This document shows positions 1 through 10,381 of a stretch of 64,000 nucleotides of DNA, one piece after another. Under the pieces are notes generated by a model. The model saw only the letters and a program-made list of their open reading frames with translations, was not told where the DNA came from and searched no databases. Location of the stretch: assembly GCA_030015575.1 (NCBI GenBank), contig JASDDO010000018.1, positions 229,695,138 to 229,759,137 of the forward strand, in the 5' to 3' direction. Source of the DNA: Agapanthus africanus (Eukaryota; Streptophyta; Magnoliopsida; Asparagales; Amaryllidaceae). Each line of letters starts with the position of its first letter. The stretch's first letter is position 1. A program made the translations under genes and the position numbers.

Positions 1-838
1 CAGCTTGCTTCGGTTCCTGGTTCTTGGCGTTCCACGCCTTGCAATCCTTCTTCCAGTGCCCTTTCCTGTGACAATGGAAGCACTCATCCTGGCCAACTAC
101 CGGTACCGCAAACTTTTTCTTTCCCTTCCCTCCCACCTTACTAACACCTCCTCTAGGTTTGTTGGCGGCCTTCTTCTTCCTTCCTTTGGCCTTAGTCTTG
201 GACCCGGAAGAAGATGCACCGCTAACAAACATAGCGGGTGTTTCCCTTGCTTTCTGCAAGGTGCCCTCTGCACTCCTTAACATGTTCAGGAGTTCCGGAA
301 GTTCAACTTCTTTTCTTTGAAGGTTGAAGTTCAGGATAAACTGGGCGTAGGTGTGAGGAAGGGACTGGAGAATAAGGTCTGTATAGAGCTCATTATCCAA
401 AGTCGTCCCAAGGTCTGCGAGCTCTTCAATATAGCCGATCATCTTTAGGACATGTTCTCCTACTGATGACCCGACAGCCAACCTCGCTCGAAACAAGTTC
501 TTAGAGGTCTCGTATCTTTCTATACGAGATTGCTCTCCATAAAGTTCCTTTGTATGGAGAAATATGCCATCTAGGGTCATATCCTCGTGCCTCCTCTGAT
601 GTTCATTGTTCATTGAGGCAAGCACGATGCACTTGGCTTTCGCGCAATCTAAATCCCAGGTTTTGCGGATTTCCTTATCCGCATTGCTGGATTTGGGACC
701 AGGGACAGCAGGTGCCGTAGCGGTGAGGATGTACCCCAATTTGTCATAGGTCAAAGCCATTTTGACATTCCGCAGCCAATCTTTATAGTTTGGCCCTGTC
801 AGTATATTTTTCTTTAAAAGTAACTTAAGTCCAGTCAT
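1..838 (-). CDS. gag: Gag of element A (partial, runs off left edge)
   Basis: Copia-type Gag, the structural protein that forms the virus-like particle in the cytoplasm. The start ATG (836-838 on the reverse strand) is chosen because it follows the conserved pyrimidine tract and CAG, and the product begins MTGLKLLL as in elements C and D. The frame is open through the visible part. The N-terminal two thirds match the copia gag/UBN2 type (blocks such as GPNYKDWLRNV and ELYGEQSRI), followed by a Lys/Ser-rich linker and a CCHC zinc knuckle (CFHCHRKGHWKKDC) for RNA binding near 60-101. The protease and later domains are outside the window. Confidence 0.88.
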   Translation of the reverse strand, partial: MTGLKLLLKKNILTGPNYKDWLRNVKMALTYDKLGYILTATAPAVPGPKSSNADKEIRKTWDLDCAKAKCIVLASMNNEHQRRHEDMTLDGIFLHTKELYGEQSRIERYETSKNLFRARLAVGSSVGEHVLKMIGYIEELADLGTTLDNELYTDLILQSLPHTYAQFILNFNLQRKEVELPELLNMLRSAEGTLQKARETPAMFVSGASSSGSKTKAKGRKKKAANKPRGGVSKVGGKGKKKFAVPVVGQDECFHCHRKGHWKKDCKAWNAKNQEPKQA

Positions 839-2864
839 TTTCAGGGTCGCTGCAATTAGGAGAGAGAGAAGAAAACTCTTTAGCATGATGCTCTTGCAAG
901 TTTAGAGTGGTTTTTAGTTTATCTAAACTGGATGGCTCCCACTGTTTCTCGAATCCTTCCTCAAACCATAAAAGAAGAATTAGCCAGGACTATTCTCATT
1001 GTACAATTCTTGCTTAACCGTTCTGCCAGGCTGGTGTCGGTACTTCGAGGGAGGTTTTCCAACGCTTTCGCGAAGTTCCTTAATTAAATAACCTCTTTTC
1101 TCTGGGGGCGTAACCCCGCTGACACTTTTCTGGACACCTACTAGGTTTATAGCATTGATCGTTAAGTGACGAATATCCTGATAAGTAGCATATACTCACA
1201 CTAGGATCGGGATCCAAATATCATCGTATGATAATGTTGAAGGAATCCTACCAACATTCATCAAACTCCAAATGGTATGCATCTCTTTGCAAATTTCAGT
1301 TTCTTTAGAAATTCCCGATATTGATTTTTGCCCCATGTTCTTATGATCTTGACTAAGGGCCAACAAATCATAAGTCACATGTCAAGTTCTGCCCATCATT
1401 ATCCTATTGATTTGAACCCATCCGTATACTCTTGACTAAGGGCCAAACAAAGTAATACGAGTGTCCCAAACCAACTCATCTATCTATGCAACAAATGAAT
1501 ACCCCAGCAGCTACCAATCACTATGTCTTGACTAAGGGCCAAACAAATATAGCTTGAATACTACTGACCATTCATAAGAAATGACGGAGGGCTACGACTT
1601 GTTTTGGCGAAACCGTGAACGTAGTGAACTTGATATAACCGAAGGAACCTAATAGCCTTTTTAAAAGGAGTGGTTAAAGCTCCGCATTTAAAAAATATCT
1701 GTTTTTAAAATTAACCGAGTGGTTTCTTTTAAATTGTTCCAACGATTTAAATTTTGGTTTGTTTTTCCTTGCATTATAGATAATGCGTCCCATCATTAAC
1801 CTATCATTGCAGAAAACAACGAAAATACAACGTCCTCTTATGCCATCCGCATTCGCCACGGGGTCCCGTCATTACCCGTTAGGTTACTTAACCAACGACA
1901 GAGCGGGAGCTGGGCTAGCGCGGGTGTAAAACATAAGTGACGTCTAAATAGCTATCATATATATAGATATTTTACATTCGTCTGACGCAATGATATTCAT
2001 TCCAGATCACAGATGAACTTAATTGGATTTGCAAGCAATTCGTGTTTGTTTTGAGCCTGCAACAAAATACGGATTACACAGTTGTGATGAATAGCCATTA
2101 CCCCACCCACGACCCCTACGGGTGCGGCAAACTACCCGCCCGGCAGTTTGTGCACCCCACCTTGGGTCTGTCCTAGGAGCAAAAACAGTAAAATGAAATA
2201 ATACAACGGTGGCTACAACCGCAACCTGGATGTGCCCCGCAAAATAATATTACAACAAATTACATTTACATCAAATGAATTAAATAATAACCCATCACAT
2301 AACCCCGGCTATACATCACAACAGTCCAACACAGTTCATATGCACAAACAGATAAAATCCATTTCAGAAATGTGCAACCCCCTGCCAACTGACATACTAG
2401 CAGTTAGGGGAGGTTTACGAACACATTATACAATCACAGATATAATCCAACAAGCAAATACTGTATAATTTCGATCGATTAAACACTTTTAATTTTGCTC
2501 CAATACTGCTCTGCAAATCTGAAACCTGAGCAAAAATTAAATATTCCAGAAAATCCCAAATATCACACAGAACCAACACAGGAAAATTGGGTTCATGACT
2601 CGGCAACTCGGCGGCGGAACCGCGGCGGATCGTGGGATCCGCCGCGTTTCCGCGGCGCTTTAGCCGAATCATGTGCCCAATTTTCTTGGGTGTTCTTCTA
2701 CTGTCTTTTTAAGCTTTCTGAACCTCCCTGAAAAATTTTAGGACTTCATTTAAAAATCGACAGAAACTGAAGTTTTCGGGCTTTTCCGGTCTCGTTTTTT
2801 CCGTTCGAAATTCATACAAATTTGCAAGTAAGTTATTTATTGTTTAGCGAGGCTCTGATACCAC
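839..2864 (-). other. Element A structured leader between PBS and gag
   Basis: About 2 kb with no protein signature. Landmarks in RNA sense: GC-rich hairpin at 2611-2658; a stem with AACTG/CAGTT around loop CTAGTATGT at 2387-2405; a long-range stem CAAACT/AGTTTG with GGTGC/GCACC outside it at 2121-2156; and three TTGGC/GTCAA hairpins at 1521-1552, 1423-1459 and 1340-1374, all with the same CCTTA loop. An acceptor-like tract ending CAG lies just before gag (intron end at 850). The same ordered landmarks recur in C, D, H, I and J. Confidence 0.75.
2851..2863 (-). other. Primer-binding site, element A
   Basis: Reverse complement reads tggtatcagagcc, complementary to the 3' end of plant initiator tRNA-Met, one base from the LTR end as in the other copies. 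Confidence 0.93.
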
Positions 2865-4760
2865 TGTAAGTCGATGTACAACACCCCAATACTTGTGGGG
2901 AGGCGGAATTTTCAAAAACGAACTTGTTTAGTGAACAAACATCGACTAACCGCTTGAATCGAAGCTAAACGATAACTAACTTAAAACATAGAGTTTCTAT
3001 GCTACTATGTTTAGGGATTATACCTAACGAATCGTGTCCTTCGTCTTTGTGAACTCCTCCTCCTCCTCGGCCTTCTCGAAATAGTATACGATCCACCCGA
3101 GAGCTTTACTCCAAGCTTAGCCTCTAAACTTGAGGCAACTAAACTTCTTTAAGTGCTAATCAAAGAAGCTAGGTGAAATATAGAGAGGGTTATGGATTAA
3201 GTAGTCTTACTAATCCTTGTACTCAACTCATGAGAGGGGAGGATTAGTGTTTGAAGAGGGAGAGCTTGAGGAGAGAGAAGATGATAAAGATAATGAAATG
3301 AGAATTGTGAGATAACATGATATATATCAAGCATTTCTTTTTATCAAGAAAAGAATAAGAAATGAATTTAGCAACCATGCTTGATAATATCTAGTGATGA
3401 TTCACTCCATGAGTCATTAAGCATTTATCATGCATTAATGACATGGATGAATCATCCATATGACTCACTAATCACATTCATTGCATATGCCACCTAAACC
3501 TCCTTAGTCACCATCTTCTAGAAGCTTCTCGCGCAATTACGAGAACGCCCCTCCTTTCCGCAAAAATACGGAAAAACTTTAGACTGTATAAATCCAATAA
3601 CCGGATACCAGTAACTGGCTTAAACCAAAGCCGACTGGTAAAAACTGTCCGAAAGTCGTACGCGCGTAAACGCACGTATGCGTCCGAACCCTTGTCGTAA
3701 AACCATACGACCTCTATATCGTTTCGCCTGGAGTAGGGAAACTCTCTGTGTGGGACTCTAGAGACTCGACTACTACGCTGGCAGTGGGTTTAACCACAGA
3801 CCGCAAGCGGCACTAGCTGTACGTAACGGTCCCCAGGTAGATGTCGATAAGAAGGCCGATGAGGGAACCCATCCGAACTCCTACTGAGTCTGATGTGACA
3901 ATCTCCATACAGTCCGGTCCGTTCGTCTTAGACTATCGCATATCGGGCCTAGGGGGGCGGCAAGCGTCAGTCCCCTAATAGCGGTATAAGTCGTGTTGGA
4001 GGGAAGCCCATTACACCCTGAGAAACTACTGGAACCTACCAGCAAATCTCGCTTGCCCTGGCCAGGGACTTTGCGTAATGGCTCTCTGACACAGCGCGAT
4101 ATCAACTCCCAATACCGGGAGAGACGAATCCTGTCTAACCGCCACTGCCTCCAAGTGCTCGGGACTGCACCCAACTGCTACCTGTTTGCACGACTCCTTT
4201 GAGCCGTGGTAGGGTAGCAATCTAAGAACAGTAGGACACACTCGAGGCGAAGTAGCAGTGTCAAGTCTGCGGACTATGCTGTACTCATGTCACCTGGGAA
4301 CTGTTCACTGACGACTGGTATAAAACCAACCAACAGTTCCCTGTGAGTCCTGTCCGGTGTACCCGTAACCTAACGAGCACCTGCATACTATCTCCAGTAC
4401 GACGTACTGACGGCTGTGGGACAGACCATCTCCCCAACTGGGATGAGAAGCGTACACACTAGTCTACTCCGGAGTATCGATGCTCTGTCTCGATAATCCA
4501 ACGACCAGGGACCTGAATAAGGATGTGCTTGAAGACTACCCAGCCCTCACTAGTGTGACTGCCATCACAACGCTGGTAGTCAAGCAAGATCTTAAGAGCT
4601 CTATCAATACGTATACTCACATATTAAGATAGAAAAACCAAGTAGCATACTACCATGTTTAGCAAGACTGTTATATACATGTGAATATCCCAAGCTTCCA
4701 TTAAGTAATATACAAACTAGTATGATACAGTAATGGCCTTCTAGGGCATAAACACTAACA
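2865..4760 (-). repeat. 5' LTR of element A
   Basis: About 1.9 kb, TG...CA ends. The inner end abuts the PBS, and the outer end reads tgttagtgtttatgccc on the reverse strand, matching the LTR starts of C and H. It contains the 12-bp palindrome CCCTGGCCAGGG near 4057 and a splice-donor-like AG|GTATAATCC with first intron base at 3023. Short open frames inside it have no counterpart protein and are not genes. Confidence 0.9.
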
Positions 4761-6694
4761 GTTCTTAGACATGTGTTTCGTAGAAATGCAAGGTCTAAGT
4801 TTTGAGAAGTTATAAGTATAAGAATAAAGTAGAGAATCAGGTGTTGCAAGTATCAGGATTCTTCAAGGTGATCGAAAATGTAGATATTTGTGTATGGTAT
4901 TCAGTTGATAGTAATGATTTTGAGAAACTTGTTTCTCTTTCAGGTTACTCATATCTGGATGCATTCCTAAGTTGAGTAACGCTGATCAGCCTCCTTCCAT
5001 TTAGTTGACATGCACTGGAGACAGCTGCGTGATTTGAATCTGGTTCCAATTAAATCAGTGCCTTTATTTCTATATTGGATATAGAATAGTTCATATCTTA
5101 ACAATGTTAAGGTACGGGGAGTTGTCCAGCTTATGCTTAAAACCAGACTCTGGATAACTCAAGGCGAAATTCTGTAATGGCTGTTTGTGGGTTAACCCGG
5201 TCTATGACGATGGTTGACTTTCTACCATCTGGAAGATCAATAGTGATATTGTTCTTGACTCGTCACAGTTTTAGTAAAATGGATTTTTTTAGAAAACAGT
5301 AGTGGGAGTATGGTAGGACTGGAAGTGATTCCAGAACCGCAAACGATTATTGAAAGTTTAATAAGACCTAAAGATTCAATCTGGATTGTCATTCTATTGG
5401 CCACTCCGCAGATATGTAGGGTAAGCTCAAGCACCCGAGAAGTACTCCGGTAATCTCAAGGACGGTGACAGGGAGGTTCTTGTTTACCCAGACTTGACAC
5501 TACTGTTGTTCCAGGGTATGAGACCCGGCAGGAGGATGAGTACAGCGTCGTTCTAAACTAGCTTTAGAAGTGCACGTGTATATGACTCTGCCAGAAGGTT
5601 GTCGTAGTCAGTGGGAGCAGCGGAAGAATAGTGGGCAAGTAGCTTATGTCTATTTATAGACTAAAGTAGATATAGCGGAGATAGATCATCTATTTTTGAT
5701 GTGAAAGTCATGGGCTTTGACTTCATCAGAATAGGGGATGGATCTGTTAAGAAGGTAGTAGGGTGTGATGGCCTGGTATTTGGATGACATACACAGAATA
5801 GGAAGTGAAATTCCTATACTACGATCGGTTATATTTTGGTTGTCACACAGTGGTTTCTCCACATAGGATATGGATATTATATCAGACATTATGGTTACTA
5901 GATCTATGGTTTTAGATCTAAATTTGGGTAGTTTCCCAATCTGGATACTAAGACAGCATTCTAAAGGTGTTTTAGAATGGATGACTCCTGGCACGGTAGT
6001 ATACCTGCAGGTGATGGAGTCACCCTCTCTAAAGGTGTCTTACTGACTAAAGGGAGAAGGATGTGCATGATTAGGAAATTAAGTCAATCATGAGATGTCA
6101 AGTACCACACCAGATATTGTTTTTGCACTAGATGCAATAAGTAGATATTAATCCAATCCTGGAGAAACATTCGGAAGCAGTTTTAGAACATAAGTGGATG
6201 TTCTAGGGATATGATAACGACAACCTCCTTCGAAAGACGGTTATCATTCCAGGCTTCCAAGGTGACCTGGATGACAGAGTGACTGTCAGAGTTATAGCTT
6301 TCCCTCTGACGAGGGGCAGTAGTTTGGACAGGTGGTCCAAGCGGATACTGAGGGAGGTATGGTGCAGGATACTGATTAAGTTCACTTGACGATACATGTC
6401 TAAAGAAGTTTGGATTTGGAGTTCATTTGTGAACTAGGTCACATCAGATATCCAGACATATTCTAAGACAGGTATTGCTCATTTCGGAAGATGGCTTTCT
6501 CCGCGAACTTGAAATAAAGAGAGACATAGAAAGAAACATCAGAGCGGATCCACTCACTGAGGCTATTTCTCGAACGCAATAGTTTCACAAACAAGTTTTG
6601 TGAGACTGATCAGTAGAGAAGTTGGGTGTTCGGTATCACATGGGCTGTGAGTATGCAACATCGCAATAATTAGCCTTGAGTGCAAGTGGGAGAT
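4761..6694 (+). pseudogene. pol: Element B: decayed integrase-RT-RNase H region
   Basis: Old forward Copia remnant. The stretch from about 4790 resembles the integrase core (a remnant of EYKNEVE), about 5780-5900 resembles the reverse transcriptase block around the YVDD region of C at 14040-14160, and the sequence after 6000 resembles the RT tail and RNase H. It ends with the polypurine tract tgcaagtgggagat at 6681-6694 directly before an LTR start. No long open frame remains and there are many breaks. The 5' part of B lies left of the window beyond element A, which is inserted here. Confidence 0.8.
6684..6694 (+). other. Polypurine tract, element B
   Basis: aagtgggagat immediately before the 3' LTR start TGTTGG, identical to the tract in C and H. 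Confidence 0.85.
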
Positions 6695-6874
6695 TGTTGG
6701 ATATAGTGTCCTCAAAGTCAATTATTGGATCACAGGCGCGTGATTGCAATGGTTGAGGGAGGACCTATACCGGTAGGACAGTCTTACTCAAGATGATAGT
6801 ATGCTATCTGCTTTATCTTTATCATCGTGTACATGCTTTAGGTGACATTACAGGTCACTATTGCACGTTGATAG
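6695..6874 (+). repeat. 3' LTR of element B, piece 1 of 3
   Basis: Starts TGTTGGATATAG after the polypurine tract. It is interrupted at 6874 by element C and continues at 17250. The last five bases (GATAG) are the target duplication of C. Confidence 0.88.
6870..6874. repeat. Target-site duplication of element C, left copy
   Basis: GATAG, repeated exactly at 17245-17249 directly after the 3' LTR of C. Confidence 0.95.
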
Positions 6875-7183
6875 TGTTAGTGTATATGCCCTAGAGGCCA
6901 TTACTGTATCATACTAGTTTGTATATTACTTAATGGATGCTTGGGATATTCACCTTGTATATACAATCTTGCTCAAAATAGTAGTATGCTACTTGGTTTG
7001 TTTCTACTTCAATGTGTACTTGTGTTTATTTCAGTATATCACTTATACGCATTAGTGGAGCCCTTAGGATCTTTGCTTGATTACCAGCGTTGTGATGGCA
7101 GTCACACTAGTGGGGGCTGGGTAATCTATAAGCACATCCTTATTCAGGTCCCTGGTCGCAGGACTATCGAGACAGGGCATCGA

Positions 7184-7211
7184 TACTCCGGAGTAGACCA
7201 GCGCATGCGCT
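7184..7211. promoter_or_regulatory. Paired 12-bp palindromes in the LTR
   Basis: TACTCCGGAGTA (7184-7195) and AGCGCATGCGCT (7200-7211), four bases apart, both perfect. The pair recurs in the 3' LTR near 15365-15392. Other LTRs keep one or both in altered form, for example AGCGTATACGCT near 45006. They may be binding sites for dimeric transcription factors; function is inferred. Confidence 0.5.
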
Positions 7212-7953
7212 TCTCATCCCAGTGTGGGAAACGGTCTGTCCCACAGCCGTCAGTACGTCGTACTTGAGATAGTATGCGGGTGCTCGTTAGGTTACGGGTA
7301 CACTGGACAGGACTCGTAGGGAACTGACTAGTTGGTATTATACCTATCGTCAGTTATCAGTTCCCAGGTGACATGAGTACAGCTTAGTCCGCTGACTTGA
7401 CACTGTCACTTCGCCTCGGGTGTGTTCCCACTGTACTTTGATCACTACCCTACCACGGCTCAAAGGAGTCGTGCAAACAGGTGGTGGTTGGGTGCAGTCC
7501 CGAAGCACTTGGAGGCAGTGACGGTTAGACAGGATTCGTCTCTCCCGGTATTGGGGGTTGACATCGCGCTGTGTCTAGGAGAGCCATTACACGAGTAGTC
7601 CCTGGCCAGGGCAAACGAGATATACTGGTAGGTTTCCAGTGTTATCTCAGGGTGTATTGGGCTTCACTCCGGCACGACTTGTACCACTATTGGGGGACTG
7701 ACGTTTACCGCCCCCTAGGCCCGCCATGCGATGTATCAGACGAACAGACCGGACTGTATGGAGAATGTCACACTCAGGCTCAGTAGGAGTTCAGATGGGT
7801 TTCGCCTCGTCGGTCTTCTTATCGGCATTACCTGGGGACCGTTACGCACAGCTAGTGCCGCTTGCGGTCTGTGGTTAAACCCACTGCCAGCGTAGTGTCG
7901 AGTCTTTAGAGTCCCACACAGAAAGCTTTTCGCCTTTAGGCAAAAGAGTAGAG

Positions 7954-7991
7954 GTCGCATGGTATTGCGACAGGTCGCATGGTTTTGCGAC
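7954..7991 (+). repeat. Tandem 20-bp repeat, each unit a hairpin
   Basis: Two units at a period of 20 bp, each with stem GTCGCA/TGCGAC around a six-base loop (7954-7971 and 7974-7991). Duplicated also in H (34616-34655 and 42614-42653); D carries a single unit near 27954. Confidence 0.7.
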
Positions 7992-8175
7992 AGGGTTCGG
8001 TCACATCCGTGCACTTGTGCACGCACAGTGTCCGGACAGTTTACACTAGCGGGCTTTGGTTTAAGCCAGATCCTAGTGTACCTTATGGGATTGGATTTAT
8101 CCAGTTTGCATTCGTGTTCCTCGGAACGCGGATGCGGGTGTGTATGCACAGTTGACAGGGAGGCAGAGGCAGTGG

Positions 8176-8382
8176 ATTCTCATTAGGGTTGTTGACAGTT
8201 GACCGTTGACTTTTGACTTTTTGCTCAACCCTAATGAGAATATGATTTGTGATTAACTATTATATTAATTAAGTATTATGGTGATATGGTTGTTGACTTG
8301 TTGACTTTTGTTGACTTGTTGACTTTGGTGACTTGTTGACTTTTGTTGACTTGTTGACCGGTTGACTAGGCTTGACTAGTTG
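8176..8382 (+). promoter_or_regulatory. W-box-rich array with inverted repeat, LTR of C
   Basis: About fourteen TTGAC cores (the core of WRKY W-boxes) lie in about 200 bp, partly as a tandem TTGACTTG series at 8297-8360. The first four are enclosed by a perfect 16-bp inverted repeat, attctcattagggttg (8176-8191) and its complement (8226-8241). W-boxes are established WRKY targets and are known to drive stress-induced transcription of some plant Copia elements; use here is inferred. The 3' LTR copy is at 16357-16563. Confidence 0.6.
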
Positions 8383-8891
8383 ACCATCATGATGACCATG
8401 GTTATCATTTCATGCCAAAGACTTTTTTCTTGCTTGCTTTTTTGAGTAAAATGAGTGCATGATATGATAACCTTATGGTTGCTTCTAACCATCACCAAAA
8501 GACTTTTTTGATATGATGAGTTATGATCACTTTGGATTATGAGAGGGTGAAAGGAAAAAGAGAGCCTCATTCTTTCTTGCTCATTCTCTCTCTTGTTCTT
8601 GAGCTCTCCCCTTGCTCTCACCCTCAACCTCTTGCTCCCTCTCTTGATCTATGGTTCTCTTGTCTCATGAGTTGAGAATCAAGAACCATAGATAAAATCC
8701 CATTCTATTTCCTCTCTACTCATTCTAGTTCACTAGGTTTAGCAAACCAAGTGAACTAGTTTCTTCAAAGACCGAAGAAGGAGCTAAAGGTTGGAGCTTT
8801 CAAGTGGATCTATCTTCGGCGTACGGAGACGACGAGAAGGAGCCATCGGACCACCACCGGAGCTTGAAGACGAAGGAGTTCAAGACAAGCT

Positions 8892-8897
8892 AGGTAT
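8892..8897 (+). other. Putative splice donor in the LTR of C
   Basis: AG|GTATAACC with first intron base at 8894, 170 bp before the LTR end. Equivalent AG|GTATAA or AG|GTTGTA sites occur at the same relative place in A (3023), D (27178), F (32308), H (35521), I (48590) and J (59777). Paired with the acceptor at 11077 it would remove about 2.2 kb including the PBS. Confidence 0.5.
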
Positions 8898-9064
8898 AAC
8901 CATCTCTATCCGAGTAGCTAAATATCTTTAGCTTAGTATGCTAGTTTTAGTTTAGGTAAAGATCCCGACCTAGCTTAGTCCATGTTGCCTCTTGCGTTAA
9001 AATTTTGATTTTATACCGTTTCCGCCTCCCCGTAAGAACCGGGGGTCGCAACGTGGACTTACAG

Positions 9065-9077
9065 TGGTATCAGAGCC
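9065..9077 (+). other. Primer-binding site, element C
   Basis: tggtatcagagcc, complementary to the initiator tRNA-Met 3' end, beginning two bases after the 5' LTR. Confidence 0.95.
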
Positions 9078-9272
9078 TAACTAAACTTAAACTAGTTTGG
9101 TAGTGAAGTGTAACGAAGTTCGGAACCGAAAAAAATCACAAAACCGGATAATCACAAAAACTGAGTTTCTGTTGAAATTTTTTCTGCTCAAAATGAAAAA
9201 CTTTATACTCCTAAATTCGGCTCAGGGTTTTGTGTGAACACCCAAGAAAAACGATACAGTGATTCGCCTAAA

Positions 9273-9325
9273 GTGCCGCGCTTCCGCCGCGTGACCCTTC
9301 TTAGACGCCGCGGAACCGCCGCGAC
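9273..9325 (+). other. GC-rich leader hairpin, element C
   Basis: Left arm 9273-9292 and right arm 9305-9325, built of CCGCGG/CCGCCGCG blocks, about 200 bp after the PBS. Pairing is less perfect than in D or H. It occupies the same position as the long hairpins of the other elements. Confidence 0.6.
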
Positions 9326-9521
9326 TTGGTGTCTTCTCTGCATCGTTTTTCGTGCAGTGTGTTTGTGTATTGGTTTTGGGATTTTTAAAATATATTATAT
9401 GTGCCCAGATTTTCCAGAAAAGAAATTTCCTTTTGGGGTCCTATAATTCCGTATTTTTTCCGAACTTCACTGCATTTTGACTATGATGGTTATATCTGTG
9501 ATGCTTGCATGTATTGAACGT

Positions 9522-9549
9522 CGGCTAATCGCTATAAGTCGATTAGTCG
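9522..9549 (+). other. Leader stem with conserved 8-base loop, element C
   Basis: CTAATCG / CGATTAG around loop CTATAAGT (9525-9546), extended by CG pairs outside. Homologous stems: D 26536-26557, F 32922-32943, H 36136-36157. I (50083-50102) and J (58266-58285) have a different stem but nearly the same loop. Confidence 0.7.
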
Positions 9550-9767
9550 GGGTTATACATGATCTGTAATGTGCTGGAATGTGTATATGAATGTGTTGGA
9601 CTGTCGCGGGTGAATAGCCGGGGTGGATGTGAGATGAGCTTTTGTTTTTCTTTCATTCATTGTAAATGTAAATTGATGTAATAATATTATTTGTTTGGCC
9701 GCACAACCGGGTCGGGGTTGTAGCCGTCATTGTATAATTCTTTTTACTGTTTTTGCTCCTAGGATAG

Positions 9768-9840
9768 ACCCATGGAGGGGTGCACAAACTACCGAGTACT
9801 TGGCGGGTAGTTTGCCGCACCCGTAGGGGTCTTGGGTGGG
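9768..9840 (+). other. Leader long-range stem, element C
   Basis: CAAACTACC (9785-9793) pairs with GGTAGTTTG (9806-9814). Outside it GGGTGC pairs with GCACCC (9817-9822) and ACCCA with TGGGT. The homologous stem in I and J is CAAGTAACC/GGTTGCTTG, a change that keeps the pairing. Confidence 0.7.
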
Positions 9841-10125
9841 GTATTTGGCTATTCACCGCGACCGTGTTATCCGCTTTTCGTTTCAGGCTCGAAAGGATTG
9901 CGGATTGCTAGTATATCCAATGCATTCATCTGTGATCTGTAATGTCTATCATTGCTTACTATTTAGGCGTTGCTTATGTTTTACAGACGCGCTAGCCCAG
10001 CCCCCGCTCTGTCGTTAGTTAAGTAACCTAACGGGTAATGACGGGGCCCAGTGGCGAATGCGAATGGCATAAGCGTACGTCATATTTTGGTTGTTTTCTG
10101 CAATGGTAGGGTTAAATGATGGGAC

Positions 10126-10174
10126 GCATTAAAAGTACTAATGCAAGAATATCACGCATTAAAAGAACTAATGC
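10126..10174 (+). repeat. Tandem 30-bp repeat of a small hairpin, leader of C
   Basis: GCATT...AATGC twice (10126-10144, 10156-10174), period 30. H has the same duplication (36817-36835, 36847-36865). I has one unit with a changed stem, TTCATTA/TAATGAA (50795-50815). Confidence 0.65.
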
Positions 10175-10381
10175 AAGATAATAAACCAAGTTAAAGTCGT
10201 TGGAATACTTTCGAAAAACCACTCGGTTCTTTTCAAAATAACTTTTAAATGCGGAGCTTGAGCCACTCCTTCTACAAGCTATCTCGTTCCATCGATTAAA
10301 TCAAGTTCACTACGTTCACGGTTTCGCCAAAACCATCCGTAGCCCTCCGTCGTTTCACATGAATAGTCAATAGTATTCAAG

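Larger units (their letters stand above)
1..4760 (-). mobile_element. Element A: Copia LTR retrotransposon, 5' part, cut by window edge
   Basis: Reverse-strand element whose 5' LTR (2865-4760), PBS, leader and start of gag are visible; pol and the 3' LTR lie left of the window. It ends with the LTR terminus next to GTTCT (4761-4765), the likely target duplication, of which only one copy is in view. Right of it the sequence is decayed forward-strand integrase of element B, so A inserted into B. The visible part shows no obvious break. Family: Copia, Angela/BARE/Tork-like (inference from motifs and architecture). Confidence 0.9.
6875..9063 (+). repeat. 5' LTR of element C
   Basis: 2189 bp, TGTTAG...CTTACA. 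It contains a palindrome cluster (7184-7211 and near 7252), the palindrome CCCTGGCCAGGG (7600-7611), a duplicated 18-nt hairpin (7954-7991), a W-box array (8176-8382), a CT-rich stretch (8560-8660), and a splice-donor-like site at 8892-8897. The open frames it holds are repeated in the 3' LTR and are not protein genes. Confidence 0.96.

Noticed and set aside
6695-6874. Solo LTR of B
   Set aside because: A polypurine tract and decayed pol lie directly before it, so it is the 3' LTR of a larger element.
8181-8231. AACCCTAA, resembling plant telomere repeats
   Set aside because: Only single copies as part of an inverted repeat in the LTR, no tandem run; not interstitial telomere sequence.
6941-8627. 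Several open frames of 70-140 codons, repeated at 15122-16808 and in the LTRs of H and F
   Set aside because: They lie wholly within LTRs on both strands, recur only because the LTRs recur, and show no domain or coding bias.
9065-9077. tRNA-like match
   Set aside because: It is only the 13-base primer-binding site complementary to initiator tRNA-Met; no cloverleaf surrounds it. No tRNA or rRNA gene was found in the window.
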